This document shows, one piece after another, positions 47,553 through 58,699 of a DNA stretch of 64,000 nt. How positions within the stretch are numbered: position 1 is the stretch's first letter; every line of letters begins with the position of its first letter. The position numbers were made by a program, and so were the translations under genes. Origin of the DNA: Adiantum capillus-veneris (taxonomy: Eukaryota > Streptophyta > Polypodiopsida > Polypodiales > Pteridaceae); the NCBI GenBank assembly GCA_014529385.2, contig CM043942.1:5889001-5953000 (forward strand), given 5' to 3'. Below the pieces are notes generated by a model. The model was given only the letters and a program-made list of their open reading frames with translations, ran no database searches and was not told where the DNA came from.

Positions 47553-49826
47553 CTATGGTAACCGAGGAAATTTGGAAAAATCTGGTGCTCGTTTTTCCAA
47601 ATATGCATTCTTCCCTTCTGCAGCCTCTTCAGAGCCATAAAACAGGAGAGTTGCATTCCCAGCAAGCTCCTGGTGCAAAGCAAGCACATAATGAGAACGA
47701 TAATCAACGTCATAAGAGTCAACATTTTGCATCCAGCAAAACCACGCACATGGATATGGCATTATATTCAAATAAAAGAAAGACACAATTGATGAACCCA
47801 ATTACTTGGAGGCCAGCATGCCCGTCGTCAGCTGCATTAAGCGCAGACTTCAAAAATCGCAGCGCTGTTGGGCTGTTCCTCGCAATCTGCCTGCACCATT
47901 TCAAGGTCTCTTCTTCCAGCTGTGCCAGCTGTTTACAATCATTGGATCAAAAGATCATCATTCACCACACATGTCCTCCCTGTTTCTTGCAAATTCCTAC
48001 CATGAAGCTAAACAACACAAGGTCACTTTACCGGCACCACTGTATTGATTAACCCCATTTCAAGAGCCTCCTTGGCATTGTAGAACCGTGCCAAGAACCA
48101 CATTTCACGAGCCTTCTTCTGTCCGACCTGCAATTGCGGGAAGCTATTAAGCGACAATTATATACACAGTGAGCAAAACAGAACATTGAAAGCGCAATTC
48201 ATGAACACAAAGAGGGAACAGGTATTGTAAACAACGCTTATGATGAGTTGATATCTCACCAATTGAGCCATCACACTACAGCCATAACCAGCATCAAAGC
48301 TTCCAACCTTAAACATGAACATAAGCGGCGTATGAGTACCATCAGAAAGGCAACCAAAAAAGTTATGCAAGGTCATCAACTCCAAACAGTTTGAATGGAC
48401 CCAGAATACCTTGGGACCTGTTTGTCCAAACACTGCATTGTCTGCTGCAATTGTAAGATCGCACACCATGTGGAGGACGTGGCCACCTCCCACGCAGTAG
48501 CCTGCCACCTAATTGTCATGGATCGAATAAACATACGCTTCTTTCACCAACCATACAACCACATAAGCAAGTTTCCTAAACCAACAGGTCGCATGATAAG
48601 CGAGATGATGATATATTCCAAGATGAAACTCTTACCATGGCAATTACAGGCTTTGGAAGCCTCCGTATCTGCATCTGTTAAAAAAAAACAAGTCATGGTT
48701 TCATGCATCCATATGTCACAACACCCCAACGAGAAAACCCTACTAGGCATTAGAAGGTGAATCAATCATCAACCTTGAAGACATAGATGTGAGATAGTGA
48801 TTAAAAAAATGTATATGAAGGTATATGTATATATAAAAAAATGTCCAAATCCTCAGTAGATCGTGCGGCAAAATACCTGAACATCAAGGATATTTAGACG
48901 TCCAATGTTGTCATTACCAACGTATCCATGCTTGCCTCTTACAGCTTGATCTCCTCCACTGCAAAAGGCTTCTGTGCCCTACAAAACAATGTCATCCCAG
49001 ATCCGATAAAACTACGGATTTTTCGATCCAATTTCGGAGCATGCTACCCACATGGTTAATTAATATAAACTAGCTGAATCAATCATGTAGCATGTGAGAT
49101 TCGAAATATGAACTCGGCACAAAAGTTTTAGAGAGAGCAGACCTGGCCGGTGAGGATGACTACCCCAACATCTGGGTTGTCCCTGGCATGAGAGAAAACT
49201 CGTTGCAGCTCCGCGACTGTCTGGGGCCGAAATGCATTCCTCCTCGATGGCCGATTGATGGTAATCTGCCAAAGAGAGAGTGAGGACAAACACAAAACAG
49301 GTTGTGCACGCTTAACAGCCTGAGTATACTACAATGCGAACCCACAGAAACACGCCCAAAGAGAAGAGACGTGAATGCGCGCATGCAAACACACTCACAC
49401 AGACTCAGGAATGAAGCTACACAAAGCATCAACACGAAATTTGCACGGTTAAATCACTAAACACGCACACGCACACAAGCGCAAGCAGGCGTGCACACGC
49501 GCACACGCGCACACACACACACACACACACAAGCGTAAATCTAAGCAATTTAACGTCTCATACACAGAGAGAAAGGGAATGCGGAAAACCTTCGCAATGG
49601 CTTCGCCCGCTGCCTTCTCGTAGAGCAGGTCCTCAAGGGCGGGGCCAGAGAGGGGGCAGGACTGCCAGGAGACCGGGCCAACCGGCAAGTCCCCATGGAT
49701 TCTGTCGTAAGAAGACGAGGCAGAGCAAGGGTAGGGGCGAAGAGGCGCAGACGCGGCAGCAGGGGGCGCAAGGTGCCTGGCCAGGGCAGCTACTCGCTGC
49801 AATGCTCTCTCTGCAGTATTATCCAT
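47553..49826 (-). CDS. MENB: 1,4-dihydroxy-2-naphthoyl-CoA synthase (naphthoate synthase), peroxisomal, 9 exons
   Basis: Crotonase-family enzyme that closes the second ring of o-succinylbenzoyl-CoA in phylloquinone synthesis. Exons: 49826-49590, 49265-49143, 48978-48877, 48674-48636, 48508-48410, 48307-48260, 48127-48032, 47928-47806, 47669-47553. All eight introns (102-324 bp) are GT-AG and phase 0, giving 327 residues with no stop or gap. Residues 11-19 (RVAALARHL) fit the PTS2 peroxisomal signal R-[LIV]-x5-H-L, as in plant NS. Conserved blocks: CSGGDQ (126-131), VGGGHVLH (173-180), QTGPK (196-200), GSFDAGYG (202-209), LFY (298-300), ending [14 protein letters not shown] with Gly is the pattern of bicarbonate-dependent (type I) MenB enzymes. 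The first ATG is used because it sets the PTS2. Intron 1 holds an AC/GC-rich repeat (about 49490-49530). It is the only host gene supported here and appears intact. Confidence 0.96.
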
Positions 49827-50171
49827 GTAGTAGGTACTGTAGCTATTGGCAGCTTCGTGTTAATACGCACTTAATTAATGAAATCGAGGTGCACCTTAGA
49901 CTTTAGCAAAATTGAGAAACCAATGGATCTACCACTGCCTATCACATTTGTCCGTCTCTTCTGGATGAAAAAGTACTCTAGGCAGTTTTTGTTAATTGCA
50001 TTCATAGAAATTGTGTCCGCCTACAGAACAAAAAGAATAGTGCAAGCAAAAAGAACGATATGCTGGCAAGTTATACATGGCATTAACAACGTTTGCACTC
50101 TAATCATCCTCTGAGAAAAGGGGTAGCTAGACTAAGAAGTCTACACTAAGGTGCCCGTATCTAGTATTGGT
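49827..50171. other. Upstream region of the naphthoate synthase gene
   Basis: Should hold the promoter and 5' UTR (minus strand). An AT-rich TTAATTAAG lies about 45-55 bases before the ATG, but no clear TATA box or other element can be supported. No gene. Confidence 0.4.
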
Positions 50172-50528
50172 CTAAAAGACAAGAAAAGACAGAGGCGGGT
50201 GCTTTAACCCTTTTGAAGGTTTCAATAATGAGGGGACATATAGTCTATCTAACCTAGGTTTCCTAGCCAAATCACCCCGGGAGTAATTTTGCCAAGTAAA
50301 CTCTCTTATATTGCCTGCATTCAAAAGGCTGTTGGATTGCTTTAACCCATTATCGTTTTCTAGCCTTGAGATTGTTTGACCCGTTGTCATGCAATTTTCC
50401 TCTAGTTGTTCCACCATGTTAAAATCCCCTACTAACATCAAGGGTTGGTCATCTTGGAGAAGTTCTTGGAACAATTGAATTATGTTCTGATTGGGCATAA
50501 TACATACACTGACACCACTAAGTAACAA
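50172..50528 (-). pseudogene. LINE endonuclease (APE-type) fragment
   Basis: 118 codons. QPLMLVGDFNMVEQLEEN carries the GDFN motif of the exonuclease-endonuclease-phosphatase fold used by LINE endonucleases. RKPRLDRLYV matches the (S/R)-x-LDR-x-[YF] motif further on. The N-terminal and C-terminal parts of the domain and the reverse transcriptase are absent, so it is a short dead fragment. The enzyme nicks target DNA for target-primed reverse transcription. It could belong to the same family as the ORF1 remnant at 6317-7047, but nothing here proves it. Confidence 0.65.
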
Positions 50529-51154
50529 CTAAAAGGTGATGAGAGGAAATTAACACACCAGTGTTGCCCTGATAAAGGAGATTTTTAGAGGGGACCCTTG
50601 TTGGTTACCCATTTAAAATAGCTTAACCCATACCTCTTGGGATTCAAGAATGGCGGGCTCTCTACACAGGCCATTGAATAGAGAGAACCACACCTTGAAC
50701 CCATACATAAGCAAAAGCATTCATCAAAAACCATAAGTGGAATGAAGTCATATAACTTAGATACATTATGTCATATAGCTTGAAGTCTTGTTGGATACTA
50801 TCATAAAAGCTAATATCTAATACTCCCAATTGATTTTCTCATGTTAAACTGATCATTTAATATGGGGAAGTACCAGGGGAGTAAAAGCTAGAATATTGGT
50901 AAGGCTGCTAGACCGGTCTCTGTCAGGGATCCAAAGGAGGAAAAATAGGGATCCAAAGGGGGACATGCTTCAATGGGGCTTAAAAGACCTAAGGTTCAGC
51001 TCCATTAAGACTTCCATAGGCTACGGTTCCAAAAATTAATTCTTTTATCCAATGGCCAAAGCAAAGGGAAATTGGATGGTCATGGGAAGACTAAAAAGTC
51101 TTCCCACATCCCTAGGAAGGTGGGGGCGAGCCCATATTGTAGGGGATGAGAGAG

Positions 51155-51156
<2 letters not shown>

Positions 51157-51194
<38 letters not shown>
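51157..51194. repeat. (AC)n microsatellite in LTR C
   Basis: AC dinucleotides after GAGAGAAA, at the homologous position of the (AC)31 tract of LTR B. Confidence 0.95.
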
Positions 51195-51196
<2 letters not shown>

Positions 51197-51678
51197 AAGG
51201 CTCCCCCTTTACACAAAGGGAATACTTGACACATGTCAAGCTCCTAGGCCAGTTGCCCCCAACCTCCCCTCAAATCCTATTGGATGGCCATAGAGGTGGA
51301 CCGATGAGAATTAGGCTAGAGTAAATTTAGTTTAATCAATTTAAAAATGCTTGATAAAAGAACCAATAGAAATTAAGCTTCCTAGAAGACTATTGGATAG
51401 TCTACCAAGGTATCCAATGAGCATCGAGCAGCCCAATGACTTTCATGATTCCTATTGGCCAGAAGACAAAAAGGTCCAATGAGAGTTTAGATGAATTATT
51501 TAAATACCTAAAGCTCTCACAAAAGGGAAAGGGGGACCCTTGTCAAAAGGCTATCAACTATGCTTCTAATTTGTGATTGGCTAAGCTTTACACGAGCCAA
51601 TGGGAGGCGAGCATGAGCATTTAGCAAGAGGGGTCGACCAAGATGAGAGAAGGGGCTACATTTTACACTAACACAATG

Positions 51679-51680
<2 letters not shown>

Positions 51681-51712
<32 letters not shown>
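51681..51712. repeat. (AC)n microsatellite in LTR C
   Basis: Second AC tract of the same LTR, just upstream of the CTCCTTCTCCAAGC landmark shared by all G1 LTRs. Confidence 0.95.
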
Positions 51713-51714
<2 letters not shown>

Positions 51715-52272
51715 CTCATGTGTGCAAGAAGAACTCCGTCTCCTTCTCCAAGCATTGAGAAGTAGAGGCCTACACCAACAACTCTTGGCTATGGAATGCA
51801 AATCCAACCAAGAGCCAAGCTTCAATGGCATGCTCATCTCCTCTACCATGGTAATTACTAAGCTAAGCTATGCTATTAGAGTGATTATGTGAGGAGAATA
51901 TTTCTTTCTCATAAGCTACCTCTTCTTCCTCTCAATCTATCCTCATTCCCAGCTAGCTCTCACCATTTTTGAAGGTGTGTGAGGTCTTCGGACTGAGGCT
52001 AGGGACACTAGGTGTGTTTTTCAAGCATAATCTGGTGTATGAAGCTTCCATCTTCATTACACCAACTAGTTATACAAGTAACACAAAGATTGTATTGTAC
52101 AAAAGTCTCCTTTGATGGGAGAAGCTATAATACAAAGCCTTTATGGAGGGGGGACCGGCTCCATGTAAATCCGGTCCTCAACTGTTGTCAATTGTTCTAT
52201 TTCTCTCTCTTTCAAGTATTGTCAATGCCAAATTAGCTAGGTGTAAATTGCTATGTTGCTTTCTCAAATTAA

Positions 52273-52275
<3 letters not shown>

Positions 52276-52322
<47 letters not shown>
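52276..52322. repeat. (CT)n microsatellite near the end of LTR C
   Basis: It corresponds in position to the CT tract where LTR F is cut off (17556-17630). Confidence 0.95.
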
Positions 52323-52325
<3 letters not shown>

Positions 52326-52410
52326 TCATTAGGAACTTGTCCTTAATGAAATGCTCACTATGTTATCAATTTCCGCTACACACAAGTTATTAGTGCATCA
52401 AAAGTTACAT

Positions 52411-52422
52411 TGGTATCAGAGC
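52411..52422 (+). promoter_or_regulatory. G1 copy C primer-binding site (tRNA-iMet)
   Basis: TGGTATCAGAGC, a perfect match to the common plant initiator-Met primer site, one base after the LTR end. It fixes the LTR boundary and orientation of family G1. Confidence 0.92.
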
Positions 52423-52824
52423 GATTGGTTTCTCTTTTCTTGCTCAAGAAGACAGGTCCTCAAGCTTGCTACAAATGGTTGGTGTTATTAATTGCAAAAG
52501 AGTAAGTAGAATATGGATTTTTCATCTTTGAAGCACACCTACTTTATGTAGTTGACGAGGACACCGTCGAGAGCTATGGTCTTAATAATGGAGTCCTACG
52601 GGGCTTGCTTATGGCTTGCTTATGGCTTAACCATTATTGAGCTGTAGACAGGAACAGGTGCTCTCTTGGGTCTGTTGAATCCTCTCTTCTATTCCTTGCA
52701 ATTAATAATATTTGAGCCACGGGTATAGATGCTTGAGTGCTTATCTTTGAAGGTAAAGAGGAGTAGCAACTAGGGCTTGAAGTGCCAAAGTACAAGTAAA
52801 AGTTTACACCTAAAATTTGCTAGT

Positions 52825-54390
52825 ATGACTGACAAAGGAAAAGAGATTGAAATGAATGTTGATAGCTTTGATTTTGCTAATGAAAGAGCAACTAATGATG
52901 CCCCTATTCTTATGAACTATCTTGTTTCTAGGCTACAACAAGCCCTGGGCAACGCATTCCTCCAAGGTGAAGTGCTACAGCAATTGCGCACCCATGGTAT
53001 TCTCCAAACTCCCCACCAAGAAGAGAGAGTACCTAGGAAGCCTCCTAGTGAGACTTCCAAAAGAGGACTCTCTCCAATAAGGGAAGAAGAAGAGGATCCG
53101 TATGAAGGGCTCAAAAATCTACTACTCAATGACACATCTCCTTCCCAAAGGAGAACCCAAGTTTCAATGGTAGTGCCCCCACCGAAAAAACAAGAAAGAA
53201 GTGAGTCTCTTGCCACCTCGGCGGAGATGGCTCCATGAAGATGGCAGGCAAAACGCTCTCCAATACCCCCTAAACGGAGAAGACCATTGCATACTTCTCT
53301 ACACCATAATTCAAAGAGGGGGGAGAGAAAACAAGAGAAGAAAAAGGCGAGAAAGAGGTCACCCTCTTCTCCATCTTCTTCATCCTCTTCCTCTTCTGAA
53401 GAAAGTGATGGTGCAAACAAGGAGGAAAAAGGGAAGAAAAAGGCGAGAAAGAGGTCACCCTCTTCTCCATCCTCCTCATACTCTTCCTCTTCTGAAGAAA
53501 GTGATGGTGCAACTCTTGAACCACCTAAAAGAAGAGGCCATAGGAAATCCTATGCCGCTTGAAAGAGGTCGTCCAAGCTGAAAAAGTTCAAAGAGGGAGG
53601 AAAGAACATCTCTTTCCTTACCTACAATGGCACTTTTGGTGCTACGGACAAAGTCTTGGCCTTTATCCAACAAGTCGATGCGGCGTTTGGAGATGAGGGC
53701 TTCATGGAGTCCTCTAAGCTATGCCATGTAGCTATGCATTTTCAAAAGTCCGCCAAGCAATGGTGGTCTAGCCTACGAGCAAACGGTGAATCTCCACAAA
53801 TATGGAAAGCTTTAAGAGCTTCCATTATGAAGTAGCTTTTGGCTACCGATGCCAAAGACAAAGTACTCACCAAATTGTGAAGCTTGAAGCTCTCTCCCTA
53901 CGAATCTATCCACAAATATGTAGACAAGTTTTGGGATTTATATCTCAAATCCACTGTCTTCAAAAAGATGGATTTTGGAGAGTAAAAACAACAATTTTGT
54001 GCGGGTTTAATTGAGGATATGGCAGAGTATGTTAACTCCCAAAGGCCACGCACCATATCCGCGGTCATACACCATACCATGGTCGCTTCACAAATTGATT
54101 TCCAACAAGGGGCTAAGAGAAATCTTAAGCCCATGAAAAACAAGGACCGTAACGAGCCTAACGGGAAGGACAATGTCCAAAAGTCTCCCAAAGGCAACAC
54201 CAACAACAACAAAGCTAAGGAGAAGGGAGTTATAAAGGCAAAAATAAACTCTCTTGAAGAGCTAGAGCGTTATCAGAAGGATAACCGTTGTTTCAAGTGC
54301 GGAGAGGAGCAAGGGCATGCCTATCGTGCTTGCCCCCACAAGAATACACGTAATGAGCCTCCTAGAGCTACGTTGGTCAAAATTTAAGAA
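52825..54390 (+). pseudogene. G1 copy C Gag
   Basis: A single frame from ATG 52825 (MTDKGKEIEMNVDSFDFANE) through the zinc knuckle (CFKCGEEQGHAYRAC, one residue longer than in copy B, about 54292-54336), broken only by in-frame stops. These are TGA at 53236 (copy B has CGA), TGA at 53560 (copy B has TGG), and further stops near 53833, 53878, 53984 and 54385. It has the SR-like basic/serine tract (duplicated here) before the core FLTYNGTFGATDKVLAFIQQ. Apart from nonsense changes the frame is preserved, which suggests decay mainly by point mutation. Confidence 0.85.
53337..53528 (+). repeat. In-frame 96-bp tandem duplication of the Gag SR-like tract
   Basis: Units start at 53337 and 53433 (GAAGAAAAAGGCGAGAAAGA in both). 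Each encodes KKARKRSPSSPSS followed by serines and EESDGA. Copy B has one unit (about 8535-8610). The 32-codon period keeps the frame. Confidence 0.9.
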
Positions 54391-54951
54391 GAGGATGCTC
54401 ACCACATAGGATCTCCTCTATGCCATGCTTGGGGAAAGGTAAGAGAACATGATGCTTTTATTCTCTTTGACCCTGGTTCTACTCACAATTTCATATCCAC
54501 AGAGTTGGCCACCAAGCTAGGCATCCAAGCTTATGAGATGGGAGATGTCCTACCTGCCGATGGTGCTTTCAAGGGGCAAGAAGCCTCAGTTACTCCCTTA
54601 ATTGGGAAATTGAGGCTCCATGTCCAAAGCTATGTGGACAAGGAGGATTTCTTTATCTTTCCTCTCAAGCACAAGGATGTAATCCTAGGGGCACCATGGT
54701 TTGATCGCATGGCTACCGATGTTAAATTCCCTAAAAGGAAAATCTACTTTAGGTTCAGGGAAAAAGATATGTACATAGATGCTAAGGAGTTGGGTAGTAC
54801 CATACCTCTTGTACATAAGCAAGGTTTCAATAAGTCAATAAACATGATCTTTGTTAAAGATTCTCAAAATGAAACTAATGGTTTAACAAAAGAAAATATA
54901 ATTAATCAAAAGGAATTAAAGTTATCCAATTCCCTCAAGGGGAACCAATAG
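54391..54951 (+). pseudogene. G1 copy C aspartic protease
   Basis: Continues the Gag frame. Active site FDPGSTHNFIS lies near 54467-54500 and ILGAPWFDRMA near 54683-54715. It is open from the stop near 54385 to TAG 54951, so the protease itself looks intact. After 54951 the frame breaks before RT. Confidence 0.82.
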
Positions 54952-56270
54952 AGTTTTTATTGACGATATCCCTTGTGAACTACCTCCCAAACGAGGCAAT
55001 GACGACCATGCAGTTGAACTTCTTTCAGGAAGTTCATCGCATAATAAACCTCCTTATAGAGTTTCCCAAGCTCAACAAGAGGAGATTATGCGGCAAGTGC
55101 ATGAGTTAGTTGAAAAAGGCATGGCTAGGCCTAGCTCATCTCCATTTTGTTCACCCGTGTTATTAGTGCAAAAGAAAGACGGCACATATCGTATGTTGTC
55201 GACTATAGAGCACTAAATAAGACCTATTTGATAAGTTGCAAGGGTCAACCTAGTTCAGTAGAATTGACCTAAAAAGTGGCTACCATCAAATAAGGATAGT
55301 TGATCAAGACATTGTAAAGACCGCATTTCGCACTACGTTTGGTCTTTACGAGTACATTGTCATGCCTTTTGGCTTGACCAATGCACCAGTCACATTTAAC
55401 CGCTTGATGGAGAAGCTATTCAGGCCTCACCAAACCTTTACTATAGTGTTCTTTGATGATATAATCATCTACTGTAATTCATTAGACGAACACAATCAAC
55501 ACCTCCAGGTAATATTTCAAGTTTTATGAGAGAATAAACTTTATATTAATCAAAAGAAAAGTGTTATTTTTCTTACAAAAGATTCAGTATTTAGGTCACA
55601 TTATCTCTCAAGATGGCATCTAGATGGATCCATCAAAGCGAGAGGTAATAAAAGGATGGCCTAATCCAAGGAATTTGCATGAACTAAGAAGCTTTATAGG
55701 TATGTGTGCATACTATAGATGCTTTATAAAAAAGTTCTCACAAATCACGGGACCATTACATGACCTAACAAAGAAAACTGTTAGGTATACATGGTCCACC
55801 AAGGAGAACAATGTTTTCAAAAAGCTTAAAGAGAAGCTTATCTCTCAACCTGTGCTTACACTACCGGATCTCTCAAAGCCATTTGAGGTCCAATGCGACG
55901 CTTGTGGTGATTGCCTTGGAGCTGTTTTGATCCAAGAAGGGCACGCCATAGCCTATGAAAGTCGAAGGCAAGATCTAGGCATATATGAGTAGGAACTCTT
56001 AGCAGTTCTACATGTCTAGACTCGTGGAAGCACTATTTTTTGGGGACTCCTTTCATTCTGCAGATGGATCACTAAAGTCTTAAGTACTTCATGACACAGA
56101 CCAAGCTCTCTGACAAACAAATGAGGTGAGAAAATTTCCTTTCGCAATTTCATTTTTATATTGCTCACGTTGCTAGCAAACATAATCAAGTAGCCGATGC
56201 ACTCTCAAGATGACCGAGAGTGAATGCGGTTTCCATAGCAACTCACAATGATCTATCTTCTATGATAGAT
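54952..56270 (+). pseudogene. G1 copy C reverse transcriptase and RNase H
   Basis: RT motifs occur in several frames: KDGTYRM near 55180, a deletion near 55205-55220 that removes part of the fingers, then IDLKSGYHQIRI, FGLTNAPVTF, and the FFDD box at 55449-55460. A TGA near 55529 and a frameshift near 55565 follow. From 55624 the thumb and RNase H are open to 55992 (FEVQCDACGDCLGA), then broken by TAG and small deletions. Confidence 0.82.
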
Positions 56271-56935
56271 GAGTAGGCTATTGATCCCGATTTTAGAGAT
56301 GTGATTTCAGCCCTTGCACTAAGGAGGAAAGAAGAACCATTTACCCTACAAGATGTTTATCTTCTAAATGGAAATAGACTATGCATTACTAACTCACTAC
56401 GTGAGAAAGTAATGTATGAATCTCGTGCTCCTCCTTATGTGGGGCATAGAGGGATTCAGTCTACCTTAAAAGGGATAGAAACATATTTCTATTGGCTTGT
56501 CATGAAAGAAAACATATAAGAGTATGTTTCAAAATGTGTGGTATGTCAAAAGACAAAGTTTGATAGAGGGAAGCATCATGGATTGCTTCAACCTTTGTCA
56601 ATCCCTAATTCACCGTGGGAGAGCATATCCATGGATTTTATCTTTGGATTACCCAAGTCTATCCATGGGAATACAAGAATATGGACGATAGTAGATAGGT
56701 TTAGCAAACAAGCACATTTCATACCTGTCAAAAAGACTATCGACGCCCATCAAATGGCAACCCTCTTTATATCACAAATCTTCAAGTACCACGGCTTGGC
56801 AATGTCCATAGTGTCGAATAGAGATCTTAGAATGACCAATAAATTTTTGAAGGGTCTCTCTGAGAATTTAGGTACAAGGCTAAACTTCCCTTCGGCCTAC
56901 CATCCCCAAACGGATGGCCAAAGTGAAATATCTAA
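56271..56935 (+). pseudogene. G1 copy C integrase, cut off by LTR D
   Basis: Zinc-finger region at 56430-56580 (GHRGIQSTL; CVVCQKTKFDRGK) with a TAA at 56518. The catalytic core is open from 56538: MDFIFGLPKS (D), IVSNRDLRMTN (the second catalytic Asp is retained only as the D of NRD; copy B has SDKDPRM), YHPQTDGQSEISN (E). The element stops at 56935, where an inverted G1 LTR begins, so the C-terminal domain is missing from this window. Confidence 0.85.
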
Positions 56936-57932
56936 TGTAATGGAAATGCCATATGAACTTTGAGAGTAGCGGAATTAGAAAATTAGATAAAGCACTTTTG
57001 TGAGATTACTTTGTGAGCATAGCGGGTAAACTTAATTGATGGTAGCAACATAAACATGATACTTAGTTAACTTGGCATGAACAATACTTTTGCAAGAGAG
57101 AGAGTTTAGAGAACATGACAATAGTTGAGGACTGGATTCATACAGAGCCGGTCCCCCCTCCAATAGGCATTTGTATTATAGGTTCTCCCATCAAGAGAGA
57201 CTTGGTACAATACAATCTTTGTGTTCCTTGTGACCTAGGTGATGCAATGAAGATGGAAAACTTCATGTATCACAAGCATAACATAAAATTTGTAAAAAGC
57301 ATTAACTATTCCTAGCCTCAGTCCCAAGGCTTCAAACACCTTCGAAGGTGGAGAGAGCTAGCGGGGAATGAGGGTAGGGAAGAGGAAGAAAAAACATTCC
57401 ATAGGAGAAAGAAATAGTTCCTCACTTATCATCACTCTTCTTGCTAGCATACATAATAGCATAGTAATGAAGATAGAGAAGATGGCAAGCTTAAGCATTG
57501 AAGCATGGCTCTTGGTTGGATTTGCATTCCATAGGCAAGAGTGTTGGTGTAGGCTCTCACTTCTCAAAAGCTTGGAAAAGGAGGTGGAGTTCCTCAACTT
57601 TCACCAAGTGAGAATGAATCCACAAAATGAATGTGGGTGTGGTGTATATCCCCCCATCACCCCCCTTGCTTGCTTGGGGTGAGTTGTAGCTATTACACAT
57701 GTGTCAAGCTCATTGGACCCTTCTCCCCCCAGCCAATCACATGCAACATGCATTCAAGTACATGGGTAGTCTTTGGACAAGTGTCCTCCTTACCCCTTAG
57801 AGAGAGAGAGCTTGAAAATATCTAGATATTTGTTGGATGGAACTAGAAGCTCAGTGGACCCCTCTTTAGCCCAACCAATAGTATTCAAGCACACCAAGTG
57901 GTTAAGCATAGGGAGAGTCTGACATGTGTCCC
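56936..57932 (-). mobile_element. G1 LTR D, inverted, part 1
   Basis: On the plus strand it starts TGTAATGGAAATGCC and is the reverse complement of the right half of the other G1 LTRs (compare 14400-14809). It interrupts the copy C integrase at 56935. It is itself interrupted at 57932 by the copia element and resumes at 63420. Frames inside it are not genes. Confidence 0.88.
57928..57932. repeat. Target-site duplication of C1 (left)
   Basis: GTCCC; the right side is GTCTC (63420-63424), one mismatch. Confidence 0.75.
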
Positions 57933-58651
57933 TGTTAGGAAATAAGATGTAGCTAAATAGATAATTGAGTAGATTACTTAATGAAGAGAGACAGATCTAC
58001 ATACACGAGATTATAGAGTAGAGAGAGAGTGAGAGAGAGTACACACGATATACGTGGTTCACCCAATGTGGGCTACGTCCACGGGAAAGCAACCACTCAA
58101 TGGCTTTAGTACTTCTAAACAAGAAGTAGTTTACAAAGGGATTATACCCTTAATGGAGCTCCGACTTGCTTCACACTCACCTTGTTGCATCAACTTCACA
58201 CTATGAAATGTGTGTAGAAATGGCCTCCTTTTATAGGCCAAAAGGGCTGCCCTCTCTCATGAGAGGCAGCCATGTGCAGCCGCCCTTGTGTAGATAAGTC
58301 CAAGTCGGACCCTCCAATCCGCCCATGTGTGGCCGCCCTTGAGAAGACAAGTCCGCTTTTGAATTTGGCCACCGGCCATTGACTACCGGCCACCGGCCAA
58401 TCGACAGTTGTTTTTCGACCACTTTCTGGCCGCCGTCCGGCCATAATATTCCGGCGAAAAAGAATATTCCAGCGAGGGGAAAAAAGTCTCGAGGCCCCTA
58501 CAGTTGCCCTTGATTTTTTGCCGTGAAATTTTTGGTTTCTGGCAAGTGATTTTCCTTCACGCACGATGGCTTCTCCTCATAATGGGGGCCTTACAAATGT
58601 GCGCTTTTACCACAAAAAATTACAAGGGTAAATCAGGCTCCATACTTAACA
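57933..58651 (-). mobile_element. C1 3' LTR
   Basis: 719 bp. TGTTAGGAAATAAG to CATACTTAACA on the plus strand. It contains the minus-strand CTATAAAAGG element at 58236-58227, the likely promoter core, and is about 30 bp shorter than the other LTR because of indels in the GGCCACCGGCC-rich part. Confidence 0.92.
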
Positions 58652-58662
58652 ATCTCCCACTT
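58652..58662 (-). promoter_or_regulatory. C1 polypurine tract
   Basis: AAGTGGGAGAT on the minus strand directly before the 3' LTR, the usual copia plus-strand primer. Confidence 0.85.
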
Positions 58663-58699
58663 GGAGACTGATCTCCAAACCAAACCTGTGACTGCTTTC

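Larger units (their letters stand above)
50799..52409 (+). mobile_element. G1 copy C 5' LTR
   Basis: About 1.61 kb, from TATCATAAAAGCTAATATCTAA (first bases TA instead of TG; shown here in two parts, TATCATAAAAG and CTAATATCTAA) to GTTACA, followed by an intact primer site. It shares landmarks with the LTRs at 3990, 13242 and 16027. It contains AC tracts at 51157-51194 and 51681-51712 and a CT tract at 52276-52322. Confidence 0.85.

Noticed and set aside
47555-48052. 165-codon plus-strand frame over the naphthoate synthase exons
   Set aside because: It is the antisense shadow of exons 7-9 and crosses the introns between them.
58196-58564. Minus-strand frames inside the C1 LTRs (also 62935-63332 and 17941-18126)
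   Set aside because: They repeat because the LTR repeats. They span the TATA region and show no domain.
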